Shown here piece by piece: positions 16,483 through 24,774 of a stretch of DNA of 43,677 nt. The stretch lies in assembly GCF_013449735.1 (NCBI RefSeq), contig NZ_JACBNY010000017.1, forward strand, positions 1 to 43,677, in the 5' to 3' direction. Source of the stretch: Pseudolactococcus laudensis. Its GTDB lineage: Bacteria; Bacillota; Bacilli; Lactobacillales; Streptococcaceae. Position numbers and translations under genes: made by a program. The notes under the pieces are model-generated. The model had not been told where the DNA came from. It saw only the letters and a list, made by a program, of their open reading frames with translations, and did no database searches. Positions within the stretch are counted from its first letter, which is position 1. Every line of letters starts with the position of its first letter.

Positions 16483-16675
16483 TTATGATATATGATTTAA
16501 AATAAAAGCTAGAGCATTAAAAAATTATGTAGTAATAAACTTTTATCCCAGTCTTTTTCAATTCAATGAAGTGTCCAACACTGAAAGCTATAATACAAAA
16601 TTTTTAAAAATAACCCCTTCTAGTTGAACTCAAAATTGAAAAGTAGTAAAAATAAGTAAAAGCTCTGCAATTTTC

Positions 16676-16684
16676 TGATATAAT
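16676..16684 (+). promoter_or_regulatory. Extended -10 promoter of azlCD
   Basis: TGATATAAT, 27 nt before the azlC ATG, which has TTAGGAG as ribosome site. Confidence 0.6.
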
Positions 16685-16711
16685 GAGACTATTACACCTT
16701 AGGAGTTAGTC

Positions 16712-17440
16712 ATGTCAAAAAGTTACAATTTTATGGACGGAATGAAAGCTGCCATCCCCGTCAGCCTAGGCTATATCAGCATTGGTGCGGCATTTGGCAT
16801 CGTCGCTATCGCTCAAGGTTTTAGCCTCTGGCAAGTTGCTTGCCTGTCCATTTTCCTATATGCCGGTTCCGGTCAGTTCATCATGATTGCCATGATGGCT
16901 GTTCACGCACCAATTTCCATCATCACTCTGACCATCTTTTTGGTCAATTTCCGAATGTTCTTGCAAAGCCTGACCGCCACGCAAATTTTCCCACACCAAT
17001 CTCTTAAATCCGGCATCGGCATGGGCACTTTGATGACCGATGAATCTTTTGGCCTCATGGTTTTAGAACATGCGACTAACACACCTATCACACCCTCTTG
17101 GATGCAAGGAGTGAACGTGATGAGTTATCTGACTTGGATATTGTCTACTATCTTGGGAGCAGCAGTTGGAAATCTAATACCGAATCCGGAGAAGTTTGGC
17201 ATAGATTATGCTCTGGTTGCCATGTTTATTGGCTTATTAGTCCTGACTTTAGATTCTATGGTGAAAAATGAACGCTTAACGATTGTCCTGACTGTCTTAT
17301 TCAGTACAATGCTGATTTATTATTTAGTGGGTATTGTCACCTCTAGTTATGTTGCAGTTCTGATTGCGACACTTATTGGCGCTTTAATTGGTGCAGTGAT
17401 GTCGACACCTAAAGAGACTAGAAGGGCAGAGGTCATCTGA
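16712..17440 (+). CDS. azlC: AzlC-family branched-chain amino acid exporter, large subunit
   Basis: AzlC with AzlD forms a membrane exporter linked to branched-chain amino acids and their analogues. It has 242 residues with several predicted membrane segments. The N-terminus FMDGMKAAIPVSLGYISIGAAFGI and the middle GSGQFIMIAMM, VNFRMFLQSLT and MTDESFG segments are typical. Its stop codon overlaps the start of azlD by one base (TGATG), so the two are coupled. The transported molecule in this organism is an inference. Confidence 0.93.
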   Translation: MSKSYNFMDGMKAAIPVSLGYISIGAAFGIVAIAQGFSLWQVACLSIFLYAGSGQFIMIAMMAVHAPISIITLTIFLVNFRMFLQSLTATQIFPHQSLKSGIGMGTLMTDESFGLMVLEHATNTPITPSWMQGVNVMSYLTWILSTILGAAVGNLIPNPEKFGIDYALVAMFIGLLVLTLDSMVKNERLTIVLTVLFSTMLIYYLVGIVTSSYVAVLIATLIGALIGAVMSTPKETRRAEVI

Positions 17441-17757
17441 TGTATTTTTATCTTGCTTTATTTTTCAGTGTTATTGTCACCTGGGTACCCAGAATTTTAT
17501 CATTCCCTCTTGCTAAGCTGATACAATTTCCAGCATTCTTTAAACGATTTTTGAACTACTTATCACTGTCAATGATGACGAGTTTAATGGTTTCTGAGTT
17601 GTTAATCTTGCATAAAAATGCGTTACCGAGTTTTGACGGATTGAGATGTGTCGCGATGATTCCGGCTATGGTAGTCGGCTACTTGCGAAAATCTCTGATG
17701 TTCGCGGTAGTGACAGGTGTTATTACGATGGCATTATTACGATTATTAGTTGTTTAA
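17440..17757 (+). CDS. azlD: AzlD-family branched-chain amino acid exporter, small subunit
   Basis: This encodes 105 residues, almost all hydrophobic, with three to four membrane segments. The VTWVPRILSFPLAKLIQFPAF part near the N-terminus is typical of AzlD. It is coupled to azlC by overlap and is expected to form the complex with it. The terminator hairpin begins at its stop codon. Confidence 0.9.
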   Translation: MYFYLALFFSVIVTWVPRILSFPLAKLIQFPAFFKRFLNYLSLSMMTSLMVSELLILHKNALPSFDGLRCVAMIPAMVVGYLRKSLMFAVVTGVITMALLRLLVV

Positions 17758-17778
17758 TCCTTCGGGATTATTTTTTTT
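17755..17778 (+). terminator. Terminator of azlCD
   Basis: TAATCC, UUCG-type tetraloop, GGATTA, then eight T's. The stem includes the azlD stop. Confidence 0.92.
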
Positions 17779-17800
17779 CAAAAAAAGATTAGTTTTATTC

Positions 17801-17869
17801 TTGACAAACTAACTTAATTGTTTTAAACTTAATTTAGTTAGTTGTATAAAAATAAAACTAACTAAAATT
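17801..17869 (+). promoter_or_regulatory. MarR-gene promoter with three repeated operator-like sites
   Basis: TTGACA (17801-17806), 17 nt, TAAACT (17824-17829). AACTAACTTAATT (17807-17819) and its near-complement AATTTAGTTAGTT (17831-17843, 12 of 13) form an inverted repeat around the -10 box. A third AACTAACTAAAATT is at 17856-17869. This fits autorepression by the MarR protein encoded just after. Confidence 0.75.
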
Positions 17870-17897
17870 AAACGTTAAATAAAGAAAGAGGTAACTT

Positions 17898-18599
17898 ATG
17901 TCTGAACAAACAAATGAGCTATTAGAGCTATTTTCTAAATTACTACAAAATCCACAAATGCGTTTTGCATTGCGGACACATGCCATGAATCATCATTTTT
18001 CACAAGCAGGTGGGGACAGAAGGCGTCAGGGAGCACGCGGTCTGTTTAATTTGCTACTGAAAGAAGATGGCTTAACGAATACTGAGATTGCTGAAAAACT
18101 TGATATTCGTCCTTCTAGTGTAACTAATATGGTGAAACAACTTGAGGCTGAGGCATTTATTGTCCGAAAACAAGATGAGCAAGATAAACGCGTGAGTCGG
18201 ATTTTCTTGACAGAAAAGGCAAGAATGGCTAAAGATAAACAAAGTCAGTTTTCTGATACACTATCAGAAACATTATTAGGCGATTTGACACCCGAGGAAG
18301 TGTTGACTTTATCAAACTTGCTTAGGAAAATTATTGAAACTAATCAAACTTTTCCAGAAGAATTATCCGAGTTTGAGCATTTTTCAAATCACCACGGTGC
18401 AAGTAATCGAGAATTAAATCATATCCGAATGCATGAACGCCGACATTTAAATAAGGAACGTGCGCGTGAGCGGAATCAAGAATCTTTTGATGAAACTTTT
18501 AGACGTTTTGCTAAAAGTCGCCATAATCCTTGGGACTTCATTCGAAATACTCGAGATGAAAACCGTGAGAGTGATGAAGAAAAATGGCAAGATTTTTAA
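17898..18599 (+). CDS. MarR-family regulator with a long charged C-terminal tail
   Basis: The winged-helix domain is clear: LTNTEIAEKLDIRPSSVTNMVKQLE is the recognition helix-turn-helix (about 58-82) and EQDKRVSRIFLT the wing. It has 233 residues, about 80 more than a usual MarR. After about residue 155 comes a hydrophilic tail rich in Arg, Glu, His and Asn (HERRHLNKERARERN and more). Repeated operators over its own promoter suggest autorepression. It probably also controls the ABC transporter downstream, though none of the three sites recurs before that gene. The ligand is unknown. The His/Glu-rich tail could bind metal, but that is a guess. Confidence 0.87.
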   Translation: MSEQTNELLELFSKLLQNPQMRFALRTHAMNHHFSQAGGDRRRQGARGLFNLLLKEDGLTNTEIAEKLDIRPSSVTNMVKQLEAEAFIVRKQDEQDKRVSRIFLTEKARMAKDKQSQFSDTLSETLLGDLTPEEVLTLSNLLRKIIETNQTFPEELSEFEHFSNHHGASNRELNHIRMHERRHLNKERARERNQESFDETFRRFAKSRHNPWDFIRNTRDENRESDEEKWQDF

Positions 18600-18615
18600 T
18601 TGAGAGAGGTTGATG

Positions 18616-18650
18616 AAATAAGCATAGCGACTAAGTCGCTATGCTTATTT
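18616..18650 (+). terminator. Bidirectional terminator after the MarR gene
   Basis: A nearly perfect 17-bp palindrome (AAATAAGCATAGCGACT and its complement, one central base) ends in T's. It separates the regulator from the ABC gene, whose own leader (18651-18778) has a TATACT at about 18727. Confidence 0.85.
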
Positions 18651-18778
18651 TGAACTATTATCTAAATTTTTCATCAATATATGTGAAAATAAGTCTAAAG
18701 TACCATGAAAGTTTTCGGGAAAAGTTTTATACTTAAAAAAGAACAAATATTTTATGGAAAAATAGAAAGGTCATCAGC

Positions 18779-20773
18779 ATGACAATCTTGGAACTAAAAA
18801 ATATCAAGAAATCTTATTTTCTTGGAAAAGAAGAATTTCCTGTCTTGAAAGGCTTGAATCTAAGCTTTGATAAAGGAGACTTCATCTCGATTCTCGGTGA
18901 ATCTGGGGGCGGGAAATCGACTTTGATGAACATTATTGGTGGTCTTGACCGCAAATATGATGGTGAAGTCATTGTCAATGGCGTCAAGCAAGCAGATAAA
19001 AAAGAAAAATCAATGGATGAGTATCGTCGAGATACAGTTGGTTTCATCTTTCAATCCTTTAACTTGGTCAGCTATCTTAGTGTTTTAGACAATGTGTTAA
19101 TCTCGTTAAAAATGACGAATCTGTCTCACAAGGCACAAGTCAAAAAAGCAGAAGATTTACTCAAACAAGTTGGGTTACTCGAACACAAGAAGAAAAATCC
19201 CAACCAATTATCTGGTGGTCAAAAACAACGTGTCGCGATTGCACGCGCACTCGCCAATGACCCTGACATCATTATCGCTGATGAACCGACAGGCGCTTTG
19301 GATTCACAAAATACAAGCGATGTCCTAGGAATTCTGTCTGATATTGCCAAAAGCGGTAAGACGGTCATTGTTGTCACGCACTCGCAAGAAGTAGCTGACT
19401 ACGGGACACGTATCGTGCATTTGGCAGACGGTCAAGTCACGTCGGATGAACGGATTAAACCAGCTTATGAGACGGTCGAAAAAGCACGTGAATTTAAAAC
19501 CAAAACACTTTCTTTTGGCGCTAAGGCTCGCATTGCTTGGCAGCATTTTCTCAACAACTGGAAACAAAATCTGATGATTATGATTGGCGTTGCCATTGGT
19601 TTATTTTCAGTTATGTTCTTCCTTGGTTTGGGCAATGGTGCTAAGGGTTACATGAATAAAATGGTCACAGATTTGGCTAATCCAAATGTCCCAATGGTCA
19701 TGAAACGCGTGACATCTGATGAGAACAAGAAAAACGATGAGGCCTTTCAGGAAACAACACGATTAATGCCTCAGAATACGACAAAAACTGCGATTTCTGA
19801 TACTTTGATAGACAAAGTTGAAAAGTTAAATCATGTGAAGCAAGTCGAAAAAGCCTTTGATGTCGCACCAGCCGACTTTACAGTTAGTCTTGGCGCAACG
19901 AAAGAACCTTTCGCTAAAATTCAAACTTGGACAAATGTCAATACAGATAGTTCACTCTTAGTGGGTAAAAAACCAAGTGAAGGTGAAGTAGTTGTACCAG
20001 ATACTTTTGCAAAAAAATGGGATAAGACAAATTGGAAAAAAATTATTGGTGAAACGCTACACCTTGAGTATAAAATGCTCAATAAAGATGGCGCACCAGT
20101 AACTATTTCACAAGACGTGAAAGTGTCGGGGATTACTAAAGGTAACCCAGCACAAAATCCGTTGACAATGAACTTTAAAACCCTTCAAAAAGCATTTATC
20201 GCAAATAATATTGTCGGTGACCCTAACTTCATCGTGCCAACAATCGATGATAGCCACAATGTTAAATCTGTCGTAAACAAAATTCAAAACTTGAAAACTG
20301 ACGGCAAGAAAGACTTTGTAACCTTCTCACTCGGTGCAGTTTTGAAACCGATTAATGATATTACATCCATTGTTACTATCGTTCTCGCTTTAATCGCAGG
20401 CATTTCACTTCTCGTGAGTCTGATGATGATTATCGCTACAACGTATATGTCAGTTGCAGAACGGACGAAAGAAATTGGTATCCTACGTGCTTTAGGCGCA
20501 AGAAAAGGGGATATTCGCCTACTCTTTGTTATTGAAACTGTCATGTTAGGAATTGCCTCTGCCATTCTAGGGATTATAGTTGCCTTTCTTGGTCAAGTTG
20601 GTGTTAACTCAGGCGTCAGTGATTTGCTTGATAAATTCCATATCATTCAAATTTCAACTGGTGCAGTTATAGGTAGTGTCATCATTGCAATTATCATTGC
20701 TTTGTTCGCTAGTTTGATGCCAGCAGGTAAAGCTGCTAGATTGAACCCGATTGAAGCACTTTCAAATGATTAA
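18779..20773 (+). CDS. MacB-type ABC transporter, fused ATPase and FtsX-like permease
   Basis: This encodes 664 residues. The N-terminal ATPase has Walker A GESGGGKST (40-48), signature LSGGQ (144-148) and Walker B ending in ADEPT (167-171), closest to the LolD/MacB group. One membrane helix follows (about 265-285), then a large extracellular region, then three helices (about 525-650) with the FtsX-type segment ERTKEIGILRALGARKGDI between. Such proteins drive peptide efflux or antibiotic protection by mechanical work rather than ordinary import. Being next to a MarR regulator suggests a drug- or peptide-responsive pump. The substrate is unknown. Confidence 0.92.
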   Translation: MTILELKNIKKSYFLGKEEFPVLKGLNLSFDKGDFISILGESGGGKSTLMNIIGGLDRKYDGEVIVNGVKQADKKEKSMDEYRRDTVGFIFQSFNLVSYLSVLDNVLISLKMTNLSHKAQVKKAEDLLKQVGLLEHKKKNPNQLSGGQKQRVAIARALANDPDIIIADEPTGALDSQNTSDVLGILSDIAKSGKTVIVVTHSQEVADYGTRIVHLADGQVTSDERIKPAYETVEKAREFKTKTLSFGAKARIAWQHFLNNWKQNLMIMIGVAIGLFSVMFFLGLGNGAKGYMNKMVTDLANPNVPMVMKRVTSDENKKNDEAFQETTRLMPQNTTKTAISDTLIDKVEKLNHVKQVEKAFDVAPADFTVSLGATKEPFAKIQTWTNVNTDSSLLVGKKPSEGEVVVPDTFAKKWDKTNWKKIIGETLHLEYKMLNKDGAPVTISQDVKVSGITKGNPAQNPLTMNFKTLQKAFIANNIVGDPNFIVPTIDDSHNVKSVVNKIQNLKTDGKKDFVTFSLGAVLKPINDITSIVTIVLALIAGISLLVSLMMIIATTYMSVAERTKEIGILRALGARKGDIRLLFVIETVMLGIASAILGIIVAFLGQVGVNSGVSDLLDKFHIIQISTGAVIGSVIIAIIIALFASLMPAGKAARLNPIEALSND

Positions 20774-20779
20774 GCAATT

Positions 20780-20806
20780 TAAAAAAGACTCGAAAGTGTC
20801 TTTTTT
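20780..20806 (+). terminator. Terminator of the ABC transporter gene
   Basis: AAAAAAGAC and GTCTTTTTT pair around an 8-nt loop, giving an A-rich and T-rich stem that serves both strands. Confidence 0.75.
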
Positions 20807-20861
20807 GTTACCGAATCTTGCAGTAGATGTGTTACTTATAAATCAGTTTTCAGTATAGAAA

Positions 20862-20899
20862 AACCCATATTTTGCATTATTACATACAAAATATGGGTT
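20862..20899 (-). terminator. Terminator of the lipoprotein gene
   Basis: A perfect 13-bp stem (AACCCATATTTTG) with a 12-nt loop, followed on the minus strand by five T's. Confidence 0.85.
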
Positions 20900-20917
20900 G
20901 AGAAAAAAGGCGAGAAA

Positions 20918-21484
20918 TTATTGCCACACAATTCTTTTTGAGTACTTATACTCAATCGGGACAAATCTATGACTACGATGACCTTTTTCAGGTTGGTCAT
21001 CTTTGGGAGTCAGCACTAGCTCATTACCTTCCCAAGACATGACGAATGTATCATCCACACCAACATATTTTTTACCACGAATAACAACATCCCATTGCAT
21101 GACATTGTCAATAATTTCATAAGGAAAATTTGAAATTTCTAACCTATGATAAGAACCATTGTCACTTTTTCTCCAACTAAAGATCTTTAATTCTCCGCCA
21201 TTAAATGATGCAAAGTTCGCTGATCCTTGAGAATACCACTGATATTTTTCGAGTTCTTCTTGCGTTGGTGGCGTATCACCGTGGGTAAGCTCAATAACAG
21301 TAACATCATCCATGCCTAATGGCTGGTCAACGACAACACCGTCTTTTTTTGATGAGTTGACTGAGGAACTTTCACTTGAATATGAAGGCGCAACTGCACC
21401 TTTTTCGTGGTCTGACTCATCACAAGCAGCCAAAGTCATGAGTGACATTATTGCAAAAGCAGTGATTAAATATTTAGGATGCAT
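20918..21484 (-). CDS. Predicted lipoprotein of unknown function
   Basis: This encodes 188 residues with a classic lipoprotein signal: short basic start, hydrophobic core and lipobox LAAC, so Cys20 should be lipidated and the protein anchored outside the membrane. After it comes a Ser-rich linker (about 33-48), then a roughly 120-residue domain with many aromatic residues (QWYSQGSANFASFNGGELKIF, SWRKSDNG) that looks all-beta. I do not recognise the domain. It is transcribed alone, converging on the ABC transporter gene. Confidence 0.8.
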   Translation of the reverse strand: MHPKYLITAFAIMSLMTLAACDESDHEKGAVAPSYSSESSSVNSSKKDGVVVDQPLGMDDVTVIELTHGDTPPTQEELEKYQWYSQGSANFASFNGGELKIFSWRKSDNGSYHRLEISNFPYEIIDNVMQWDVVIRGKKYVGVDDTFVMSWEGNELVLTPKDDQPEKGHRSHRFVPIEYKYSKRIVWQ

Positions 21485-21674
21485 CGTCTTCTCTTTTCAT
21501 TAAAATAGTCATACCGTCATTGGCTTATCAAAGTTGATTAAATTTGAGCGCTGATACCGATTTCATAATAACATGCTAAAAAATTCATGTCAACATATTA
21601 TGAAAAAATAAGTTTAAATGATAATGGTAAACAGAAAAAACAATCCACTTTGTCATCAGATTTTTAAATGAACA

Positions 21675-21683
21675 TGATATAAT
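21675..21683 (+). promoter_or_regulatory. Extended -10 promoter of truA, predicted leaderless
   Basis: TGATATAAT ends exactly 6 nt before the truA ATG. A TTGTCA at 21650-21655 is too far (22 nt) for an ideal -35. Confidence 0.6.
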
Positions 21684-21689
21684 GTTAGC

Positions 21690-22451
21690 ATGACACGATA
21701 TAAAGCAAGGATTGCATATGACGGCACAGATTTTGCCGGATTTCAAATACAAAATAATGGTCGAACCGTTCAAGAGGAACTTGAGCGTGTTTTGGCGAAA
21801 TTAAACTCAGGTCATCCTGTTAAACTTCACGGCTCAGGGCGTACAGACAGTGGCGTTCACGCGCTAGCTCAAATCATTCATTTTGATTTACCGCAAGCGC
21901 GTGACACTGAAAAATTACGATTTGCCCTGGATACTCAAACACCAGATGATATTGATGTTGTTGCGCTTGAGCTAGTTGCTGACGATTTTCACTCACGATT
22001 CAAGCCCCACAGCAAAACCTATCAGTACCGCCTGACCACCTCTCGGGCCAACAACCCCTTAACCCGGCGTTTTAGCTATCATTTTCCGAAAATCGTTGCT
22101 TTTGATGACATGGTTGCAGCAGCGCAGTTATTGGTTGGCACGCATGACTTCACAGGTTTTACAGCCTCTGGCGCTACGGTCGAGGACAAGGTTCGGACGA
22201 TTACACAGGCAGATGTAGTGAGAAGTGGGACAGATGAAATTCTCTTCATTTTTTCTGGCAATGGTTTTTTATATAAGCAGGTCAGAAATATGGTCGGTAC
22301 CTTGGTAAAAATTGGTGCCGGCAAGTGGCCAGTTTCGCGAGTATCTGAAATTTTAGTGGCACAAAATCGTGATTTAGCAGGACCGACAGCACCGGCTCAT
22401 GGTTTGTGTCTCATGGAGTTACGTTATGACGACGATGAAATCAACGCCTAA
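21690..22451 (+). CDS. truA: tRNA pseudouridine(38-40) synthase
   Basis: This converts uridines 38-40 in the anticodon stem-loop of many tRNAs to pseudouridine. It has 253 residues, family length. The catalytic Asp53 lies in GRTDSGVHA; FHSRFKPHSKTYQYRL and FLYKQVRNMVGTLVKIG are typical. The start ATG 21690 gives the family N-terminus (MTRYKARIAYDGT) and has no ribosome site before it. It overlaps the kinase gene downstream by 26 nt. Confidence 0.97.
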   Translation: MTRYKARIAYDGTDFAGFQIQNNGRTVQEELERVLAKLNSGHPVKLHGSGRTDSGVHALAQIIHFDLPQARDTEKLRFALDTQTPDDIDVVALELVADDFHSRFKPHSKTYQYRLTTSRANNPLTRRFSYHFPKIVAFDDMVAAAQLLVGTHDFTGFTASGATVEDKVRTITQADVVRSGTDEILFIFSGNGFLYKQVRNMVGTLVKIGAGKWPVSRVSEILVAQNRDLAGPTAPAHGLCLMELRYDDDEINA

Positions 22452-23211
22452 AATATTAGCGATTTCGGGGTCTGATGTCTTATCAGGTGGTGGCTTTCAG
22501 GCTGACTTAGCGACTTATTCTCAATACGGGATTTATGGGTTTGTTGCCGTGACGTCGATTGTGACAGTAGCTGAGCATGCATCTGGCTTTGATATTTTTC
22601 CAACGGATCTTGATATTTTCAAGCGGCAATTGGATAGTCTAAATGATGTTACTTTCGATGCGATTAAGATAGGTCTGTTGCCGTCAATAGAGATTGCCGA
22701 CCTGACCTTGCGTTTTATTCAGCAGCATCAAGATGTCTCCGTCATTCTTGACCCGGTTCTGGTTTTTAAAGAAAATAAAGATGAGGAGATGTCGCTGATG
22801 ACGGCGAAGATGCTTGAGTTTTTGCCTTATGTGACGGTAATGACGCCGAATCTGAGGGAGGCTGAGATGCTGGCTGGTCTGACGATTACGACTGTTTCGG
22901 ATATGAAAGCTGCTGCGACGGTTTTGTCTGGTCTGGGGAGTCGTCATACGGTAATTAAGGGTGGCAGTCGTTTGGATAAGCATTTTGCGCGTGATTTATA
23001 TGATGATGGTGTCATTTCTCGGGAATTTGTTAAACCGATTGTTGCGCGAAATAATAATGGTGCTGGCTGTACGTTTGCGTCGGCTATTGCAAGTCATGTG
23101 GCGCTTGGGGTGTCAGTACTAGCAGCTGTCGAACAAAGTAAGGAATTTGTCTATCAGGCGATTCTTAACTCAAATGAATATGGGGTGTTGCAACGATTGC
23201 CTCATCGGTGA
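22426..23211 (+). CDS. ThiD/PdxK-type hydroxymethylpyrimidine or pyridoxine kinase
   Basis: This ribokinase-fold kinase phosphorylates hydroxymethylpyrimidine (thiamine route) or pyridoxine/pyridoxal. It has 261 residues from ATG 22426, which follows TGGAG; a longer frame from 22399 lies deeper in truA. Motifs are ISGSDVLSGGGFQADLATYSQYG at the N-terminus and the catalytic NNNGAGCTFASAIASHVALG near the end. In streptococci the same truA-kinase pair is followed by a TIGR01440 gene, as here. Which substrate is preferred cannot be told from sequence. Confidence 0.87.
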   Translation: MTTMKSTPKILAISGSDVLSGGGFQADLATYSQYGIYGFVAVTSIVTVAEHASGFDIFPTDLDIFKRQLDSLNDVTFDAIKIGLLPSIEIADLTLRFIQQHQDVSVILDPVLVFKENKDEEMSLMTAKMLEFLPYVTVMTPNLREAEMLAGLTITTVSDMKAAATVLSGLGSRHTVIKGGSRLDKHFARDLYDDGVISREFVKPIVARNNNGAGCTFASAIASHVALGVSVLAAVEQSKEFVYQAILNSNEYGVLQRLPHR

Positions 23212-23253
23212 GATTATTTTAATGTATTTAGAGTATGATAGTGGGGTAAACAA

Positions 23254-23793
23254 ATGGATTTAGAAAAATTGCAAGCGCAAACAGAAATCTTGATTGAGGA
23301 TGTTATCAAGCAGGCTGACCTTAAAAAAGATCAGATATTCGTTTTGGGCTTGTCATCAAGTGAAGTTAATGGTGGCTTGATTGGGCATAATTCATCAGCT
23401 GAAATTGGTCAAGTTGTGGTTAAAACAATTTATGATAAACTCACGGCTATCGGTGTGTTTTTAGCGGTTCAAGGCTGCGAACATCTTAATCGTGCTTTGT
23501 TGGTCGAGCGAGATTTAGCAGAGCAAAAAGATTTGGAAATCGTTTCCGTTGTGCCACTGCTCAATGCTGGAGGCAGTGGTCAAGTCGCAGCTTATGCTTT
23601 ATTTAATGACCCAGTAGAAGTTGAGTATATCACAGCGCAAGCTGGTCTTGATATTGGTGATACAGCGATTGGGATGCATGTGAAACACGTGCAGATTCCT
23701 TTTCGCCCAATCATGCGTGAATTAGGTGGCGCTCACGTGACAGCACTCAAAAGCCGTCCTAAGCTGATTGGTGGGCCACGTGCCAGCTTATGA
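23254..23793 (+). CDS. TIGR01440/UPF0340 family protein (YwlG-like)
   Basis: This encodes 179 residues with the family signatures [18 protein letters not shown] near the N-terminus, [15 protein letters not shown] in the middle and [18 protein letters not shown] at the end. Homologues (Bacillus YwlG) are widely conserved in Firmicutes; no reaction is assigned. The position after truA and the ThiD-like kinase is as in streptococci. The ribosome site (GTGGGGTAA) is ordinary. Confidence 0.9.
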   Translation: MDLEKLQAQTEILIEDVIKQADLKKDQIFVLGLSSSEVNGGLIGHNSSAEIGQVVVKTIYDKLTAIGVFLAVQGCEHLNRALLVERDLAEQKDLEIVSVVPLLNAGGSGQVAAYALFNDPVEVEYITAQAGLDIGDTAIGMHVKHVQIPFRPIMRELGGAHVTALKSRPKLIGGPRASL

Positions 23794-23854
23794 TACAGTT
23801 GATACGTTTAGACAAGGTTAGTCTGATTAAAAGACAAATAAGGTGAGGGAAAAA

Positions 23855-24717
23855 ATGACGATTGAAGAGGCTTGTTTGAAGCTTGCGAAATATGCTTTCC
23901 ATAAAAATCCAACTGGCGGAGACCGCGCTTTTTACAAATTATTAGAGCAGTCGACCCTACATACACATACTGAAAATGGTGAATTGACGAGTATGATTGT
24001 CGATACCCACTTTCAGGTTAACTTCCAAGGTCAATCGGTACCAATGGCAGGAATTGGTTACGTTGCAAGTTATCCTGAGTTCCGTGGCAATGGTGCAGCA
24101 AGTCAGCTCATGACTGAAATTTTACAAGAGAATTATCAGAAGGAAACACTATTTTCTTATCTCGCACCTTTTTCTTACAGTTTTTACAGTAAATTTGGTT
24201 ATAGTTATGTCTTCAACCAAAAACATTATGAGATTGATGCAGCTGATTTTCCGTTGGGAGAAAAAACACATTTAACGGTTAAACGCACAGACTTTATGAC
24301 CAAGCAGAACCTAGAGGATATGTCATTTATGCCTTTAATGGCATGACATTTATCATTCATGAACTGATAACGCTTGATGTTCAAGCTAAAAATACAGCTT
24401 ATCGTTTTATTGCTAGTCATGCAGGTGCCTTTGATAAGTTTGTTTACACAGCACCCTCAAATGTTACATTAGAACAAGATATGCGTGAGCCGAGTCGGGC
24501 ACAAATTAGTTTACGAGCAGATATGATGGCTCGAATTGTCAATCTAGAAGCATATTTGAAACAATTTCCAGTTAATGCAGACAAGCAATTTACGATTATT
24601 GACGAGATATTACCAGAAAATAACATGACATTTGGCACTGGCCAAGCTGTTACAATGACGATAGGTGAATTTACCAAATTTGTCATGAAAGATGTGATCT
24701 TACGTGAATATTTTTAA
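23855..24717 (+). pseudogene. Eis-type GNAT acetyltransferase with an internal deletion and frame change
   Basis: The 5' part (MTIEEACLKLAKYAF to about 24297) is the N-terminal GNAT domain, with GIGYVASYPEFRGNGAASQLM and FYSKFGYSYVF. It then reaches a stop at 24346. A second frame, read from about 24295, gives YDQAEPRGYVIYAFNG and continues through FIIHELITLD and MMARIVNLEAYL to the stop at 24717, the C-terminal half of the same family. Eis proteins are about 390-400 residues; here about 290 remain. The joint at about 24295-24300 thus marks a loss of several dozen codons with a change of frame. ATG 23855 follows GGTGAGGG. It is likely non-functional. Confidence 0.82.
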
Positions 24718-24774
24718 CCTGTCCGCATCGATAAGTGATAGCACCAAATTAAAATGAAGGAGTAGTACCTCGGA

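Noticed and set aside
16026-16505. Open frame of 159 codons across the end of rpsD and the palindromic block
   Set aside because: It overlaps rpsD in another frame, has no ribosome site and its composition only mirrors the hairpins.
23254-24717. Two separate acetyltransferase genes after the TIGR01440 gene
   Set aside because: The two frames are the N- and C-terminal parts of a single Eis-type protein; the second has no start signal of its own.
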